DNA of 37,944 nt, from assembly GCA_016282015.1 (NCBI GenBank), contig JAEEJS010000050.1, forward strand, positions 1 to 37,944, read 5' to 3'. The notes under the pieces were generated by a model that saw only the letters and a program-made list of their open reading frames with translations, ran no database searches and was not told the origin of the DNA. Both the position numbers and the translations under genes were made by a program. The DNA comes from Bacteroidales bacterium (lineage in GTDB: Bacteria; Bacteroidota; Bacteroidia; Bacteroidales; F082). Below are positions 6,371-15,563 of this stretch, piece after piece. Position 1 is the stretch's first letter. Each line of letters starts with the position of its first letter.

Positions 6371-8506
6371 TTACTGTTTGCGAACTGCCAATAACAATTC
6401 AAGCATCTTGATTGCCGAATCCGACACTATGGTGCCAGGTCCGAAGATGGCCACTGCGCCGGCATCGTACAGGAACTGATAGTCCTGGTGAGGGATAACG
6501 CCACCCACTGTCACCATGATATCCGGGCGACCGAGTTTGGCCAGCTCTTCAATCACCTGAGGGACGAGGGTCTTGTGACCTGCTGCCAGTGACGACACAC
6601 CCACGATGTGGACGTCGTTTTCCACAGCCTGACGTGCTGTCTCGGCCGGTGTCTGGAACAAAGGTCCCATATCGACGTCGAAGCCTATGTCAGCGTAACC
6701 TGTAGCGACGACTTTAGCGCCACGGTCGTGACCGTCCTGACCCATCTTGGCAATCATGATACGAGGACGACGGCCTTCTATGCGAGCGAACTCGTCGGCC
6801 ATTGCCTGTGCCTTGGCGAATTTTTCATTGCCTTTTGCTTCCATAGAATAAACTCCTGAAATTGAACGAATAACAGCTTTATAACGACCGACTATCTTCT
6901 CGCATGCCATTGAGATTTCACCCAAGGTGGCGCGGCATTTTGCAGCCTCAACTGCCAATGCCAAAAGGTTGCCCTTGCCTGTCTTCACCGATTCGGTGAT
7001 GGCGTCGAGACAACGCTGCACGTCGGCTTCGTTACGGTTTGCCTTCAATTCTTTCAGACGGCGGATCTGTGACTCACGCACCGCTGTGTTGTCAACTTCG
7101 AGAGTATCGATGCTATCCTCATGTTCGAGGCGGTATTTGTTGATACCGACTATGGTCTCAGTGCCAGCGTCAATCTTAGCCTGCTTGCGGGCTGCGGCCT
7201 CTTCGATACGCATCTTCGGCAGACCTGTCTCTATAGCCTTAGCCATACCGCCCATCTGCTCGACCTCCATGATGTGTGACCATGCACGCTCAGCGATCTC
7301 CTTGGTGAGTGATTCAACATAATATGAACCTGCCCATGGGTCGACGACGCGGCAAACGTTGGTCTCTTCCTGGATGTAGATCTGGGTGTTACGTGCGATA
7401 CGTGCCGAGAAGTCGGTTGGAAGTGCGATAGCCTCGTCCAAAGCGTTGGTGTGCAACGACTGTGTGTGACCGAGGGCTGCTCCCATAGCTTCGATACATG
7501 TACGGGCCACGTTGTTGAACGGGTCTTGCTCTGTGAGTGACCAACCTGAAGTCTGGGTGTGAGTACGCAGAGCCAATGACTTGTCGCTCTTCGGGTTGAA
7601 GGTCTTCACTATCTTAGCCCACAGCATACGTGCGGCGCGCATCTTTGCGATCTCCATGAAATGGTTCATTCCGGAGCACCAGAAGAACGACAGACGTGGA
7701 GCGAAAGCGTCGATGTCCAAGCCCGACTTGACACCTGTGCGGAGGTAATCCCAACCGTCGGCCAAGGTGTAAGCCAACTCGATGTCGCATGTAGCGCCGG
7801 CTTCCTGCATGTGGTAGCCAGAGATTGAAATTGAGTTGAACTTCGGCATGTTCTGCGATGTGAAAGCGAAGATATCAGCTATGATTCGCATTGAGAACTC
7901 CGGAGGATAGATATAGGTGTTACGCACCATGAACTCCTTCAAAATGTCGTTCTGGATTGTACCCTGAAGCTCTTCATATTTAGCGCCCTGTTCCAAAGCG
8001 GCCACAATGTAGAATGCCAAGATAGGCAACACAGCGCCGTTCATTGTCATTGAAACAGACATCTTATTCAGCGGGATCTGGTCGAACAAGACCTTCATGT
8101 CTTCGACCGAGCAGATTGACACGCCGGCCTTACCGACATCACCCATAACACGCTCATGGTCAGCGTCATAGCCACGGTGTGTAGCAAGGTCGAAAGCCAC
8201 TGACAGACCTTTCTGACCGGCGGCGATGTTACGGCGATAGAATGCGTTTGACTCTTCAGCTGTAGAGAAACCTGCATACTGACGAACTGTCCAAGGACGC
8301 ATCACATACATGGTTGAATAAGGTCCACGGAGATAAGGAGCTATACCTGCAGCATAGTTGAGGTGCTCCATATTCTCGAGGTCTTCGGCTGTGTAAGCCG
8401 GCTTCACGTTGATATGCTCAACTGTTTCCCAGTCAGGCTGGTAGTCAGCCTTGATTTGTGACTTAGGTATAGCGTTGATGTTGATATTTTTGAAATCTGG
8501 TTTCAT
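6371..8506 (-). CDS. mutB: Methylmalonyl-CoA mutase, large (catalytic) subunit
   Basis: A 711-residue B12-dependent mutase subunit that interconverts succinyl-CoA and (R)-methylmalonyl-CoA, a step in propionate formation or use. The N-terminal barrel has the family's substrate-binding sequences ([37 protein letters not shown]). The C-terminal cobalamin domain carries the DGHDRG motif near residue 590, whose histidine ligates cobalt, and the GGVIPHQDY loop. Length is full. It follows mutA by 14 bases, with a Shine-Dalgarno-like AAAGGAG in the gap, and its stop abuts the rnhA start. No epimerase or decarboxylase gene is nearby. No B12 riboswitch is visible before the operon. Confidence 0.97.
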   Translation of the reverse strand: MKPDFKNININAIPKSQIKADYQPDWETVEHINVKPAYTAEDLENMEHLNYAAGIAPYLRGPYSTMYVMRPWTVRQYAGFSTAEESNAFYRRNIAAGQKGLSVAFDLATHRGYDADHERVMGDVGKAGVSICSVEDMKVLFDQIPLNKMSVSMTMNGAVLPILAFYIVAALEQGAKYEELQGTIQNDILKEFMVRNTYIYPPEFSMRIIADIFAFTSQNMPKFNSISISGYHMQEAGATCDIELAYTLADGWDYLRTGVKSGLDIDAFAPRLSFFWCSGMNHFMEIAKMRAARMLWAKIVKTFNPKSDKSLALRTHTQTSGWSLTEQDPFNNVARTCIEAMGAALGHTQSLHTNALDEAIALPTDFSARIARNTQIYIQEETNVCRVVDPWAGSYYVESLTKEIAERAWSHIMEVEQMGGMAKAIETGLPKMRIEEAAARKQAKIDAGTETIVGINKYRLEHEDSIDTLEVDNTAVRESQIRRLKELKANRNEADVQRCLDAITESVKTGKGNLLALAVEAAKCRATLGEISMACEKIVGRYKAVIRSISGVYSMEAKGNEKFAKAQAMADEFARIEGRRPRIMIAKMGQDGHDRGAKVVATGYADIGFDVDMGPLFQTPAETARQAVENDVHIVGVSSLAAGHKTLVPQVIEELAKLGRPDIMVTVGGVIPHQDYQFLYDAGAVAIFGPGTIVSDSAIKMLELLLAVRKQ

Positions 8507-8512
8507 TGCTTA

Positions 8513-8519
8513 CTCCTTT
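8513..8519 (-). promoter_or_regulatory. Shine-Dalgarno-like site of mutB
   Basis: AAAGGAG on the minus strand, six bases before the mutB ATG at 8506. It stands out because most gene starts in this window have none. Confidence 0.6.
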
Positions 8520-8520
8520 C

Positions 8521-10371
8521 TCATTTTGTTATACCTAATTTTTTCTGGAAACTCTGTAATGTCTCAAGGACGTTGCTCTTGACGTGGATGAAGTATTCGA
8601 GGCCGGCCTCTTTGAGGATGTCGGCAGTGCCTTCCGGATTACCGGCGAGCACCACTATGGTCTCGTTCTTCAGTTCCTCGTAGATCTTGAGGGCGTTGCC
8701 TTCGCCGTATTCCTCGTCTGACGAGCAGATGACCAGGATTTCAGGTTTTACCTGACGTGCCGCGGCTATGCCTTCTTCCAAGGTCTTGAAGCCAGGGTTG
8801 TCAACCACTTCGAAGCCAGCGCAAGCGAAGAAGTTGGATGCGAAGTTGGCGCGGGCCTTACGCATTGCCAGGTTGCCGTAGGTGAACATCCATGCTGTAG
8901 GACGCTTGTGGTTCTTAGCGTAGACGTCGGTGGCATAACGCATTGTCTCAAACTGCTGAGCCACGCGGAAGGTGTCGATGGTGTCGACTTCAGCCTTAGC
9001 CTCGCGTTTGCAGTCAGCTTTGAACACCCACTCGGCCGGGTCGAACTTCATAGTCTCGGTGAAGTTCGGGAACTGGTTGGTTCCGAGTATGGTCTCGCGG
9101 CGTGTGGCGACATTGCTGAAACGCTTGGCTGCGCTTTCCTTCACTATATTTTGGATTGTGCCCTTGCGTACCGATGCGAGGTAACCGCCCTCTTCCTGAA
9201 TCTGGAGGAAGACGTTCCATGCCGCGGTAGCTATGGACTCTGTAAGATTCTCAACATAATATGAACCTGCAGCAGGGTCAGCAACCTTGTCGAAGTGTGA
9301 CTCTTCCTTGAGGATGAGCTGCTGGTTGCGTGAGATACGGTCTGAGAACTCGGTGGCCTCTTCGTATGTGGCGTCGAAAGGAGTGACGCAGAACGAGTCG
9401 ACACCGCCGAGGACAGCTGACATTGTACCTGTGGTGGTACGCAGCATGTTCACGTATGGGTCGTACAAACTCATGTTAATCAAAGCGTTGAAGGCATGGA
9501 TGCGAATCTTGCAATTCTCTTCCTTGGCGCCGTAAGCCTTGAGGATTTCCGCCCAGAGCATGCGGTAGGCACGCATCTTGGCCATCTCCATGAAGTAGGT
9601 CTGACCGACTGCAACGTTGAAGCGCATCTTCGGGGCTATTTCATCGATAGTCATGCCCTTGGCGAGCAATTGCTCAATGTATTCAACACCAACCGAAAGG
9701 GCTATACCCATTTCCTGAGAGATGGTGGCGCCGGCGTTGGTGAACACGTGAGCGTTGACGCCTATGGTCTGCACTCCCGGAATCTCGGCCTTTGTGAGTA
9801 TGGCTGCGAGTTCCATATCGGTGTTCTCGGTAACGAACCAAGTACCGCGACGGATGTAACGTGTCAGCGGGTCGTAGTTCAACGAGCCATTGATGCCCGG
9901 AATCTTCGACATCATCTCAAGAAGCGGAAGATGATACTTGTTGTTGTAAAAATTGATTTCGACTGCTTCGGCCACTATGCCGTTGAGGAGACCTGATATC
10001 TCGACAGCGTCGTATGGCTTGTCGTATTCTAGGCGGAACGAAAGAGCTGTTGCGCCACGGTTGAGTGCATCGAGGGCTTTTTTGTTAGCCTCGTGGTAGT
10101 CTTTCACCACAATGTCTTCGCACACAAGCCAGTCGTTGCCTTCTTTTTTCGTGCTGCGGATGTATGGATACTCGCCCGGTTTGGTGTCGAGCCACGGAAT
10201 ATCCTTCAGATTCTCAGCGCGATAGTACGGCCTTACCTGGAAACCTTCGGCTGTTTTCCAGACAAGTTTCTTGTTGTAATCGGCTCCTTTGAGGTCTTTC
10301 TCTATGACAGCTTCCCACTGTTCGGTGGTTACTGGAGGGAACTCCTCAAAAAGTTTTTTTTGGTTACTCAT
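8521..10371 (-). CDS. mutA: Methylmalonyl-CoA mutase, small subunit
   Basis: A 616-residue partner of MutB in the heterodimeric mutase. It has the same barrel fold (FPPVTTEQWEAVIEKDLKG start, GANEY-like AAWNVFLQIQEEGG, and DPAAGSYYVENLTE as in MutB). Its C-terminal B12-like domain (residues ~490-610) lacks the DxHxxG cobalt-binding motif, as is normal for the non-catalytic subunit. The ATG at 10371 follows a clear -7 box by 28 bases, so it is the first gene of the operon mutA-mutB-rnhA-zinc ribbon. Identification is secure from length, gene pairing and sequence. Confidence 0.96.
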   Translation of the reverse strand: MSNQKKLFEEFPPVTTEQWEAVIEKDLKGADYNKKLVWKTAEGFQVRPYYRAENLKDIPWLDTKPGEYPYIRSTKKEGNDWLVCEDIVVKDYHEANKKALDALNRGATALSFRLEYDKPYDAVEISGLLNGIVAEAVEINFYNNKYHLPLLEMMSKIPGINGSLNYDPLTRYIRRGTWFVTENTDMELAAILTKAEIPGVQTIGVNAHVFTNAGATISQEMGIALSVGVEYIEQLLAKGMTIDEIAPKMRFNVAVGQTYFMEMAKMRAYRMLWAEILKAYGAKEENCKIRIHAFNALINMSLYDPYVNMLRTTTGTMSAVLGGVDSFCVTPFDATYEEATEFSDRISRNQQLILKEESHFDKVADPAAGSYYVENLTESIATAAWNVFLQIQEEGGYLASVRKGTIQNIVKESAAKRFSNVATRRETILGTNQFPNFTETMKFDPAEWVFKADCKREAKAEVDTIDTFRVAQQFETMRYATDVYAKNHKRPTAWMFTYGNLAMRKARANFASNFFACAGFEVVDNPGFKTLEEGIAAARQVKPEILVICSSDEEYGEGNALKIYEELKNETIVVLAGNPEGTADILKEAGLEYFIHVKSNVLETLQSFQKKLGITK

Positions 10372-10399
10372 GATATTTAAAATTTTCGAAAATTTTTTG

Positions 10400-10407
10400 C
10401 AAAGATA
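10400..10407 (-). promoter_or_regulatory. -7 box upstream of mutA
   Basis: TATCTTTG on the minus strand (consensus TAnnTTTG), 28 bases before the mutA ATG. The -33 region is poor (TTTCC), which may indicate activator dependence or simply variation. Confidence 0.5.
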
Positions 10408-10446
10408 GGAATTATTATTGAAAGAGGAAAGAGAAAAGTAAAAAAA

Positions 10447-11346
10447 TTAGGATGTGGCGGCACGGCTCTTGTTGACGAGTATGACGCCCGAGAAAACCAA
10501 GACGGCAGCTACTATTTTTTGCCATGTCAGGTGGTCCATGCCGGTGGCTATACCCACTATGGTGGCTATGATGGGCTGCAGGTAGCCGTACAGACTGACC
10601 ACAGTCGGACGCAACACTTTTTGACCGACTGGAATCAAGTAATAAGCTATGAATGAGGAGAATACGACCACAAAACCCAGCTCCATGAGGTATTTCGAAG
10701 GCATAGCGGCCAAATTGAGGCCGGTCAGTTCCTTGAAATCAAATGGTATAGCAACCAAAGCCGAAAACAGGAACATCCACTTCATGAATGTCACCACGCT
10801 GTATTTCTGAATGAGAGGCCTGAACGAACCGAGATACAAAGCGAAGAAGATACAGTTGAAAATCATGTAAACAACTCCCATGGTGGTGGTTTCGGTCACG
10901 CTGTTGCTCTCGACACGTACCGTATTGAAAACCAGGAATATAACGCCTATAAAACTCAAGGCCACGCCGCCGGCTTTTTTGAAAGTTATGGGCTCTTTCA
11001 GTACTATGGCGGCTATAAACATGGTAAAAATCGGGGTCAGAGGGGTGAGAATGCTGGTGTCGAAAGGAGTGGTCAGCGGACTGGACTTCAAAAACGACAG
11101 TTGCGTCAGGAAAAGACCCAGCATGGATGCCAGAAAAATTTTAGGGAAATCGCGAGTTTCCACCTTTTCACGAGGCGTAAAAAGCGACAGCAGCCAGAAC
11201 AGCAGGGCGGCGCCTGTCACACGAAAGCACAGCAGTCCCATGGGAGAAATCAGGGCCAGATTTGACAAGTCTCTGCAAATGATTATGTTAAAGCCGAAAA
11301 TCGTGTAGGCCGTGAAGGCCGCAATATGACCAATATACTTTTTCAT
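10447..11346 (-). CDS. EamA/DMT-family membrane transporter
   Basis: A 299-residue inner-membrane protein with about ten hydrophobic helices in two similar halves, the drug/metabolite transporter layout. Each half carries an EamA-like pattern: residues ~5-135 ending GGVALSFIGVIFLV, and ~150-293 ending KIVAAVLVFSGVILVN. Typical substrates are amino acids or other metabolites exported from the cell; nothing in the sequence narrows this. The start at 11346 gives MKKYIGHIAAF, beginning directly in the first helix. It is a single gene diverging from the COG0523 GTPase, with TAATTTTG boxes just upstream. Confidence 0.88.
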   Translation of the reverse strand: MKKYIGHIAAFTAYTIFGFNIIICRDLSNLALISPMGLLCFRVTGAALLFWLLSLFTPREKVETRDFPKIFLASMLGLFLTQLSFLKSSPLTTPFDTSILTPLTPIFTMFIAAIVLKEPITFKKAGGVALSFIGVIFLVFNTVRVESNSVTETTTMGVVYMIFNCIFFALYLGSFRPLIQKYSVVTFMKWMFLFSALVAIPFDFKELTGLNLAAMPSKYLMELGFVVVFSSFIAYYLIPVGQKVLRPTVVSLYGYLQPIIATIVGIATGMDHLTWQKIVAAVLVFSGVILVNKSRAATS

Positions 11347-11353
11347 ATCGGCT

Positions 11354-11370
11354 GCAAAATTACAAAATTA
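11354..11370 (-). promoter_or_regulatory. Two overlapping-range -7 boxes for the DMT transporter gene
   Basis: TAATTTTG occurs twice on the minus strand, at 11354-11361 and 11363-11370. The upper copy puts an ATTG-like -33 about 23 bases upstream. Either could serve; the lower one lies only eight bases from the start codon. Confidence 0.35.
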
Positions 11371-11440
11371 GCCATTAGGTATTAGCCATCAGCCAATAGT
11401 TTTTTTCGCTTATGGCTAATGGCTAGTTGCTACTGGCTAA
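11371..11440. repeat. Inverted TAGCCAT / ATGGCTA repeat cluster
   Basis: The left part reads TTAGCCATTAGG and ATTAGCCATCAGCC; the right part reads TTATGGCTAATGGCTAG and TACTGGCTAA, so the two sides are imperfect inverted copies around a run of Ts. The same heptamer forms a clean tandem array at 12772-12806, on the other side of the COG0523 gene. Confidence 0.65.
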
Positions 11441-11456
11441 AAATATCGTATATTTG
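11427..11456 (+). promoter_or_regulatory. Promoter of the COG0523 GTPase gene
   Basis: TTG (11427-11429), 19 bases, then TATATTTG (11449-11456). The -33 box lies within the repeat cluster. No convincing Zur-type palindrome was seen. Confidence 0.6.
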
Positions 11457-11485
11457 CAAACTGAAAAAGCAAAAAATTTAGAAAA

Positions 11486-12745
11486 ATGAGTAGAAAGGAA
11501 ACTCCGGTCCTGCTTCTGACCGGTTATCTCGGAAGTGGTAAGACAACATTGGTCAACAACATTCTTGCCAACAAGAAAGGCATACGTTTTGCAGTGATTG
11601 TCAACGATATAGGCGAGGTCAACATTGACGCCGACCTCATTCAGAAAGGCGGAATAGTGGGTAAGAAAGACGAGAGTCTGGTGGCTCTTCAGAACGGCTG
11701 CATCTGCTGCACTCTGAAGATGGACCTCATCGAACAGCTCACCGACATCATGAAGATGGGTCGTTTCGACTACATAGTCATCGAAGCCAGCGGAATATGC
11801 GAACCCGAGCCGATAGCGCGCACCATAGCCGGAATTCCGAGCATGGGCTATGAATACACCAAGTTCGGCACCCCTCGCCTCGACTGCATAGTGACTGTGG
11901 TCGACGCTTTGAGAATGAAAGACGAGTTCAGCTGCGGCAACGACCTCAAACGTGACAATATAGACGATGAGGATATAGAAAACCTGATTATCCAACAGAT
12001 TGAGTTCTGCAACGTGGTTATGCTCAACAAGGTGTCGGAGGTTGAGCCCAAAGAGCTGGAGCGCATACGCCAGATAGTCAGAAGCTTGCAGCCAGACGCC
12101 AAGATAGTGGAATGCGACTACGCCAACATCGACATAGAGAACCTGCTCAACAACGATATGTTCGACTACGACCAGGTGGCTGGTTCGGCGGGGTGGATTA
12201 AGATGATCGAAGATCATCACGTTAACGATAACGATAACGATAACGAGGAACATGGACATGAGGACGGACATGAGCATGGGCATGAGGACGGACATGGGCA
12301 TGAGGACGAGGACGAGGACGAGGAGCATGAGCATGAGCATCATCATCATGAGCATAATGAGGAGGAAGGTGAGGCTGAGGAATATGGCATCGGCACATTC
12401 GTTTACTTCAACCGCCGTCCGTTCGACACATTGAAGTTCAACGACTACGTGCTCAACAAATGGCCAAAAAACATTATACGTGCCAAGGGTTTATGCTATT
12501 TTGCCGACAACCAGGACATGTCTTACATATTCGAGACTGCGGGCCGTCAGAAAAAGCTGACCGAAGCCGGCTACTGGTTTGCCACAGCTTCTGAGGAGGA
12601 ACTGCAGCAGTTTGTCGAGCGCGACCCGAGCATACTCAAAGACTGGGACGATGAATACGGCGACCGTATGGAAAAGATAGTGTTCATCGGACAAAAACTG
12701 GATAAGGAAGCGATAAAACAAGCGCTTGACAGCTGCTTGTTTTAG
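11486..12745 (+). CDS. COG0523 (CobW-like) GTPase with histidine-rich insert, probable metal chaperone
   Basis: A 419-residue G3E-family GTPase. Walker A is GYLGSGKT (residues 13-20), and the family's metal-binding CxCC motif is C72-I-C74-C75. Residues ~244-300 form a linker with about 16 histidines among Asp and Glu, a probable metal-binding tail. The CobW C-terminal domain follows (YFNRRPFDTLKFNDYV onward). Relatives (ZNG1, YjiA, YeiR) deliver or buffer zinc or other metals in the cytoplasm; CobW itself acts in cobalamin synthesis. Zinc is the likely metal from the histidines, but a cobalt or B12 link to the nearby methylmalonyl-CoA mutase cannot be excluded. It is a single gene with its own promoter. 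Confidence 0.9.
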   Translation: MSRKETPVLLLTGYLGSGKTTLVNNILANKKGIRFAVIVNDIGEVNIDADLIQKGGIVGKKDESLVALQNGCICCTLKMDLIEQLTDIMKMGRFDYIVIEASGICEPEPIARTIAGIPSMGYEYTKFGTPRLDCIVTVVDALRMKDEFSCGNDLKRDNIDDEDIENLIIQQIEFCNVVMLNKVSEVEPKELERIRQIVRSLQPDAKIVECDYANIDIENLLNNDMFDYDQVAGSAGWIKMIEDHHVNDNDNDNEEHGHEDGHEHGHEDGHGHEDEDEDEEHEHEHHHHEHNEEEGEAEEYGIGTFVYFNRRPFDTLKFNDYVLNKWPKNIIRAKGLCYFADNQDMSYIFETAGRQKKLTEAGYWFATASEEELQQFVERDPSILKDWDDEYGDRMEKIVFIGQKLDKEAIKQALDSCLF

Positions 12746-12771
12746 TCTCTAGTCGCTAGTCTTTAGTCAGA

Positions 12772-12806
12772 CTAATGGCTAATGGCTAACGGCTAATGGC
12801 TAATGG
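12772..12806. repeat. Tandem CTAATGG heptamer array
   Basis: Five adjacent 7-base units: CTAATGG, CTAATGG, CTAACGG, CTAATGG, CTAATGG. The last two run into the 3' end of the MATE gene and encode its final residues and stop. Just before it, TAGTCT and AGACTA form a 6-bp hairpin that may help termination. Confidence 0.85.
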
Positions 12807-14184
12807 CTAAAGCCTCCTTCACCGCGAATGGCAGCGACAGCAGGAAGGTCAGTGCATCGGCCACTGCCTGAGTCATCTCCACACCCTGAAGCCCTATGAA
12901 ATGGGGCAGAATCATAATGGTCGGTATGAAAAACAAACCTTGTCGTCCCATTGACAGCAATGAGGCGATAAAGGTTTTGCGTACCGTCTGGTAAAGCATA
13001 TTGGTGGCTGTGCTCACTCCCACCAGAGGGAACGACAGGCACTGCCATCGCAGCACCTCGGCTCCAATCCTGATCAGTTCCGGGTCCTCACTGCGGAACA
13101 GCCTCACAAGTTCGGGAGCATAAACCGAGAATGCTATGGATACAATCAGCAGTATGGCGGTTGACAGCTGCATGGTGAAAATGAACGACTTACGTACACG
13201 CTCATGCAGCCCGGCCCCATAGTTGAAACCGCATACCGGCTGGAACCCCTGCCCTATTCCCAAAATAATCGAGAAGGCAAACATCATTATGCGCGACACT
13301 ATGGCAAAGGCCGCCAAGGCACTGGCCTCGGTGCCCGGATCGGCGTAAAATGCCGCATAACGGTTGAGCATAATTGTGCTGACACACACAAACACATGGC
13401 GCACCAGCGAGGGGTTGCCTCCCTTGAAAATCTCCTTGAAAGTCTGCCAGTTGGGGTTGACATTCCTCAGTCGGATGTGCACATTGCCTTTCTGCTCAGT
13501 GCCTATGAGCAACACCAACCAGCCCACCATCTGACTGATACATGTGGCCAGCGAAGCTCCCATCACACCCATGTCCAGACTGTAAATGAAATAAGCGTCT
13601 AGTATGATATTGAGTATGGCTCCGGTGGAAATACCTACCATTGCATAATGCGCATTGCCCTGCAGACGCAGCTGGTTGTTCAGGGTAAGAGACGACATCA
13701 TGAAAGGAGTGCCTATGAGGATAAACAGCAGATAATCATTGGCATGCGGCAGCACATCGGGGGTGGAGCCCATCATACGCGACAGTGGCGACAAAAGGCA
13801 CAATCCCACTATCATAGCTATCAGACCGAAGGTCATTGAGGAGACGAAACCCGTGGCGGCCATCTTCTCAGCTTCGTCGTATTTCTTGGCCCCGAGAGCC
13901 GTCGAGATGAAATTGCCCGAACCGTGACCGAAAAAGAATCCCAGGGCGTTGATGAAGGTCATGTAAGCGAACGACACGCCAACGCCCGCCGTCGCCTCAG
14001 TGCTGATGTGCCCCACAAAAAACGCGTCGATGATGTTGTACAAAGCTGTCACCATCATCGAAACTATAGTAGGACCAGCCATTCTCAAAACCAACGGCCG
14101 CACTGGGCTTTCCGTCATCAACACGTAACGCTCGCCACGCCGCCGCTCGTCTTCCTCCTTCCGATTCCCGAAAATTCTCTTCAT
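12793..14184 (-). CDS. MATE-family multidrug/cation efflux transporter
   Basis: A 463-residue inner-membrane protein with about 12 helices in two halves, typical of MATE antiporters that export drugs or metabolites using sodium or proton gradients. Characteristic stretches are PTIVSMMVTALYNIIDAFFVG near residue 40 and, in the second half, GIGQGFQPVCGFNYGAG. A charged 25-residue N-terminal extension precedes the first helix. The last residues (LAISH) and the stop codon are encoded by the CTAATGG tandem array, so the native C-terminus appears to have been replaced or extended by repeat DNA. The substrate is unknown. Confidence 0.92.
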   Translation of the reverse strand: MKRIFGNRKEEDERRRGERYVLMTESPVRPLVLRMAGPTIVSMMVTALYNIIDAFFVGHISTEATAGVGVSFAYMTFINALGFFFGHGSGNFISTALGAKKYDEAEKMAATGFVSSMTFGLIAMIVGLCLLSPLSRMMGSTPDVLPHANDYLLFILIGTPFMMSSLTLNNQLRLQGNAHYAMVGISTGAILNIILDAYFIYSLDMGVMGASLATCISQMVGWLVLLIGTEQKGNVHIRLRNVNPNWQTFKEIFKGGNPSLVRHVFVCVSTIMLNRYAAFYADPGTEASALAAFAIVSRIMMFAFSIILGIGQGFQPVCGFNYGAGLHERVRKSFIFTMQLSTAILLIVSIAFSVYAPELVRLFRSEDPELIRIGAEVLRWQCLSFPLVGVSTATNMLYQTVRKTFIASLLSMGRQGLFFIPTIMILPHFIGLQGVEMTQAVADALTFLLSLPFAVKEALAISH

Positions 14185-14188
14185 GCTG

Positions 14189-14236
14189 CAAAATTACAAA
14201 AAATAACGGCTCGTAATATAATTTTCCTTATCTTTG
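14189..14236. promoter_or_regulatory. Divergent promoter region for the MATE gene and the ricT operon
   Basis: TAATTTTG on the minus strand (14189-14196) faces the MATE gene, and TATCTTTG on the plus strand (14229-14236) faces ricT. Neither has a strong TTG box at the right distance. The plus-strand site sits 29 bases before the ricT ATG. Confidence 0.45.
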
Positions 14237-14265
14237 CAGGTTATTAATATAGACAGCTGTTTTTT

Positions 14266-15555
14266 ATGGAAGAGAAAGATTTGAACGAAGAAGAAATTCT
14301 TGAAGAAAATATAACTGAAACGACCGAAGACGTTGACAGTCTGCTTAAATCAGCCCCTCAGAAGTTCAACCTGAAGGACGAGGAGATGGAAGACCGCATG
14401 GTGAACAAGCAGGACGAAGGCGAGGAATTCCAAGCTACATGGCCGCTACACGACGACATGAAGCAGACTCACACCAACGATTTTCACCGCGGATGCCGCA
14501 TCAAAGCCGAGACTTACGAGTTCGGAAGCAACGTGCTGCGTCACGGACAATGCAAACTCGACAGCTTCAACTGGCTTAAGGATTACGAGAATGAGACACC
14601 TAAGGAAGGCGAACTTCTGGTGGCCGAGGTGCGTTTCAAAAACGACAGAAAAGACTTTTTCAGCTACCCTTCGGAGATGAATCTGCTCGAAGGTGAGCTT
14701 GTTGCTGTTGAGACTGCCATTGGACACGACATAGGCATAGTCACCATGGTGGGCGAACTTATCGACAGACAATGCAAACGCAAAAAGAGCAACACTCCCG
14801 TGTCAGAGCTTAAGAAAATCTATCGCCGCGCCCGCATCAACGACGTGGAGAAGTTTATCGAAGCCATACGCCAGGAGGAGCACACCCTTTACAGAAGCCG
14901 CGAAATCGCCTCCAGCCTGAAACTTGAGATGAAGCTCAATGATATTGAATATCAAGGAGATAGAACAAAAGCCATATTCTATTACACAGCCGACGGCCGT
15001 GTAGACTTCCGTGAATTGATCAAGAAACTGGCCGAAGAGTTCCACGTACGTGTGGAAATGCGTCAGATCGGATTCCGTCAGGAGTCGGCCAAGCTCGGCG
15101 GCATAGGCTCATGCGGACGCGAGCTGTGCTGCGCCTCATGGATTACCGATTTCCAGTCAGTTACCACCAACGTGGCCAGAGTGCAGCAGCTGTCACCCAA
15201 CCCTCAGAAGCTGGCCGGACAGTGCGGCAAACTGAAGTGCTGCCTCAACTACGAATACGACACTTACGTGGACGCCCTGAAAGGTTTCCCAGACAACCGC
15301 ATAGTGCTCAAAACCAAGAAAGGCGACGGCATCTACCAGAAAATCGACATCTTCAAGGGCCTGATGTGGTATTCCTACCCATTCGACCGCAACAACATGA
15401 TGGCTATTCCGGTGGAAAAGGTGAAAGACATTATTGAAAGAAACAAAAAAGGCGATTTGCCGGAACAGTTGGAAGACTTCGCATTCATAAAGGAACAGAA
15501 GAACAACGACTACGGTGAGGACGGCAAGCCGGCCGATTTGTCGAAACTGGAATAA
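14266..15555 (+). CDS. ricT: PSP1-domain protein, RicT/YaaT-like
   Basis: A 429-residue protein with a central PSP1 domain. Its hallmark cysteines are all present: C283, C288, C289 (SCGRELCC) and C320, C325, C326 (QCGKLKCC). In Bacillus subtilis RicT belongs to the RicAFT complex, which carries iron-sulfur clusters and affects RNase Y-dependent mRNA processing. In Bacteroidota the role is not established, and no RicA or RicF partner is seen here. An acidic N-terminal region (~60 residues, rich in Glu) is extra relative to the core. It heads a five-gene operon with gldH, PBP1A, obgE and a PAP2 phosphatase. Confidence 0.88.
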   Translation: MEEKDLNEEEILEENITETTEDVDSLLKSAPQKFNLKDEEMEDRMVNKQDEGEEFQATWPLHDDMKQTHTNDFHRGCRIKAETYEFGSNVLRHGQCKLDSFNWLKDYENETPKEGELLVAEVRFKNDRKDFFSYPSEMNLLEGELVAVETAIGHDIGIVTMVGELIDRQCKRKKSNTPVSELKKIYRRARINDVEKFIEAIRQEEHTLYRSREIASSLKLEMKLNDIEYQGDRTKAIFYYTADGRVDFRELIKKLAEEFHVRVEMRQIGFRQESAKLGGIGSCGRELCCASWITDFQSVTTNVARVQQLSPNPQKLAGQCGKLKCCLNYEYDTYVDALKGFPDNRIVLKTKKGDGIYQKIDIFKGLMWYSYPFDRNNMMAIPVEKVKDIIERNKKGDLPEQLEDFAFIKEQKNNDYGEDGKPADLSKLE

Positions 15556-15563
15556 AGTTTAGT

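Noticed and set aside
10372..10446. Possible cobalamin riboswitch before the B12-dependent mutase genes
   Set aside because: The gap is too short (about 75 bases) and AT-rich, with no B12-box-like sequence.
11423..12355. 310-residue minus-strand open frame rich in Met, Leu and Val
   Set aside because: Antisense shadow of the COG0523 gene; the Met/Leu repeats are the complement of the His/Asp/Glu repeat codons, and the forward frame has clear domain motifs.
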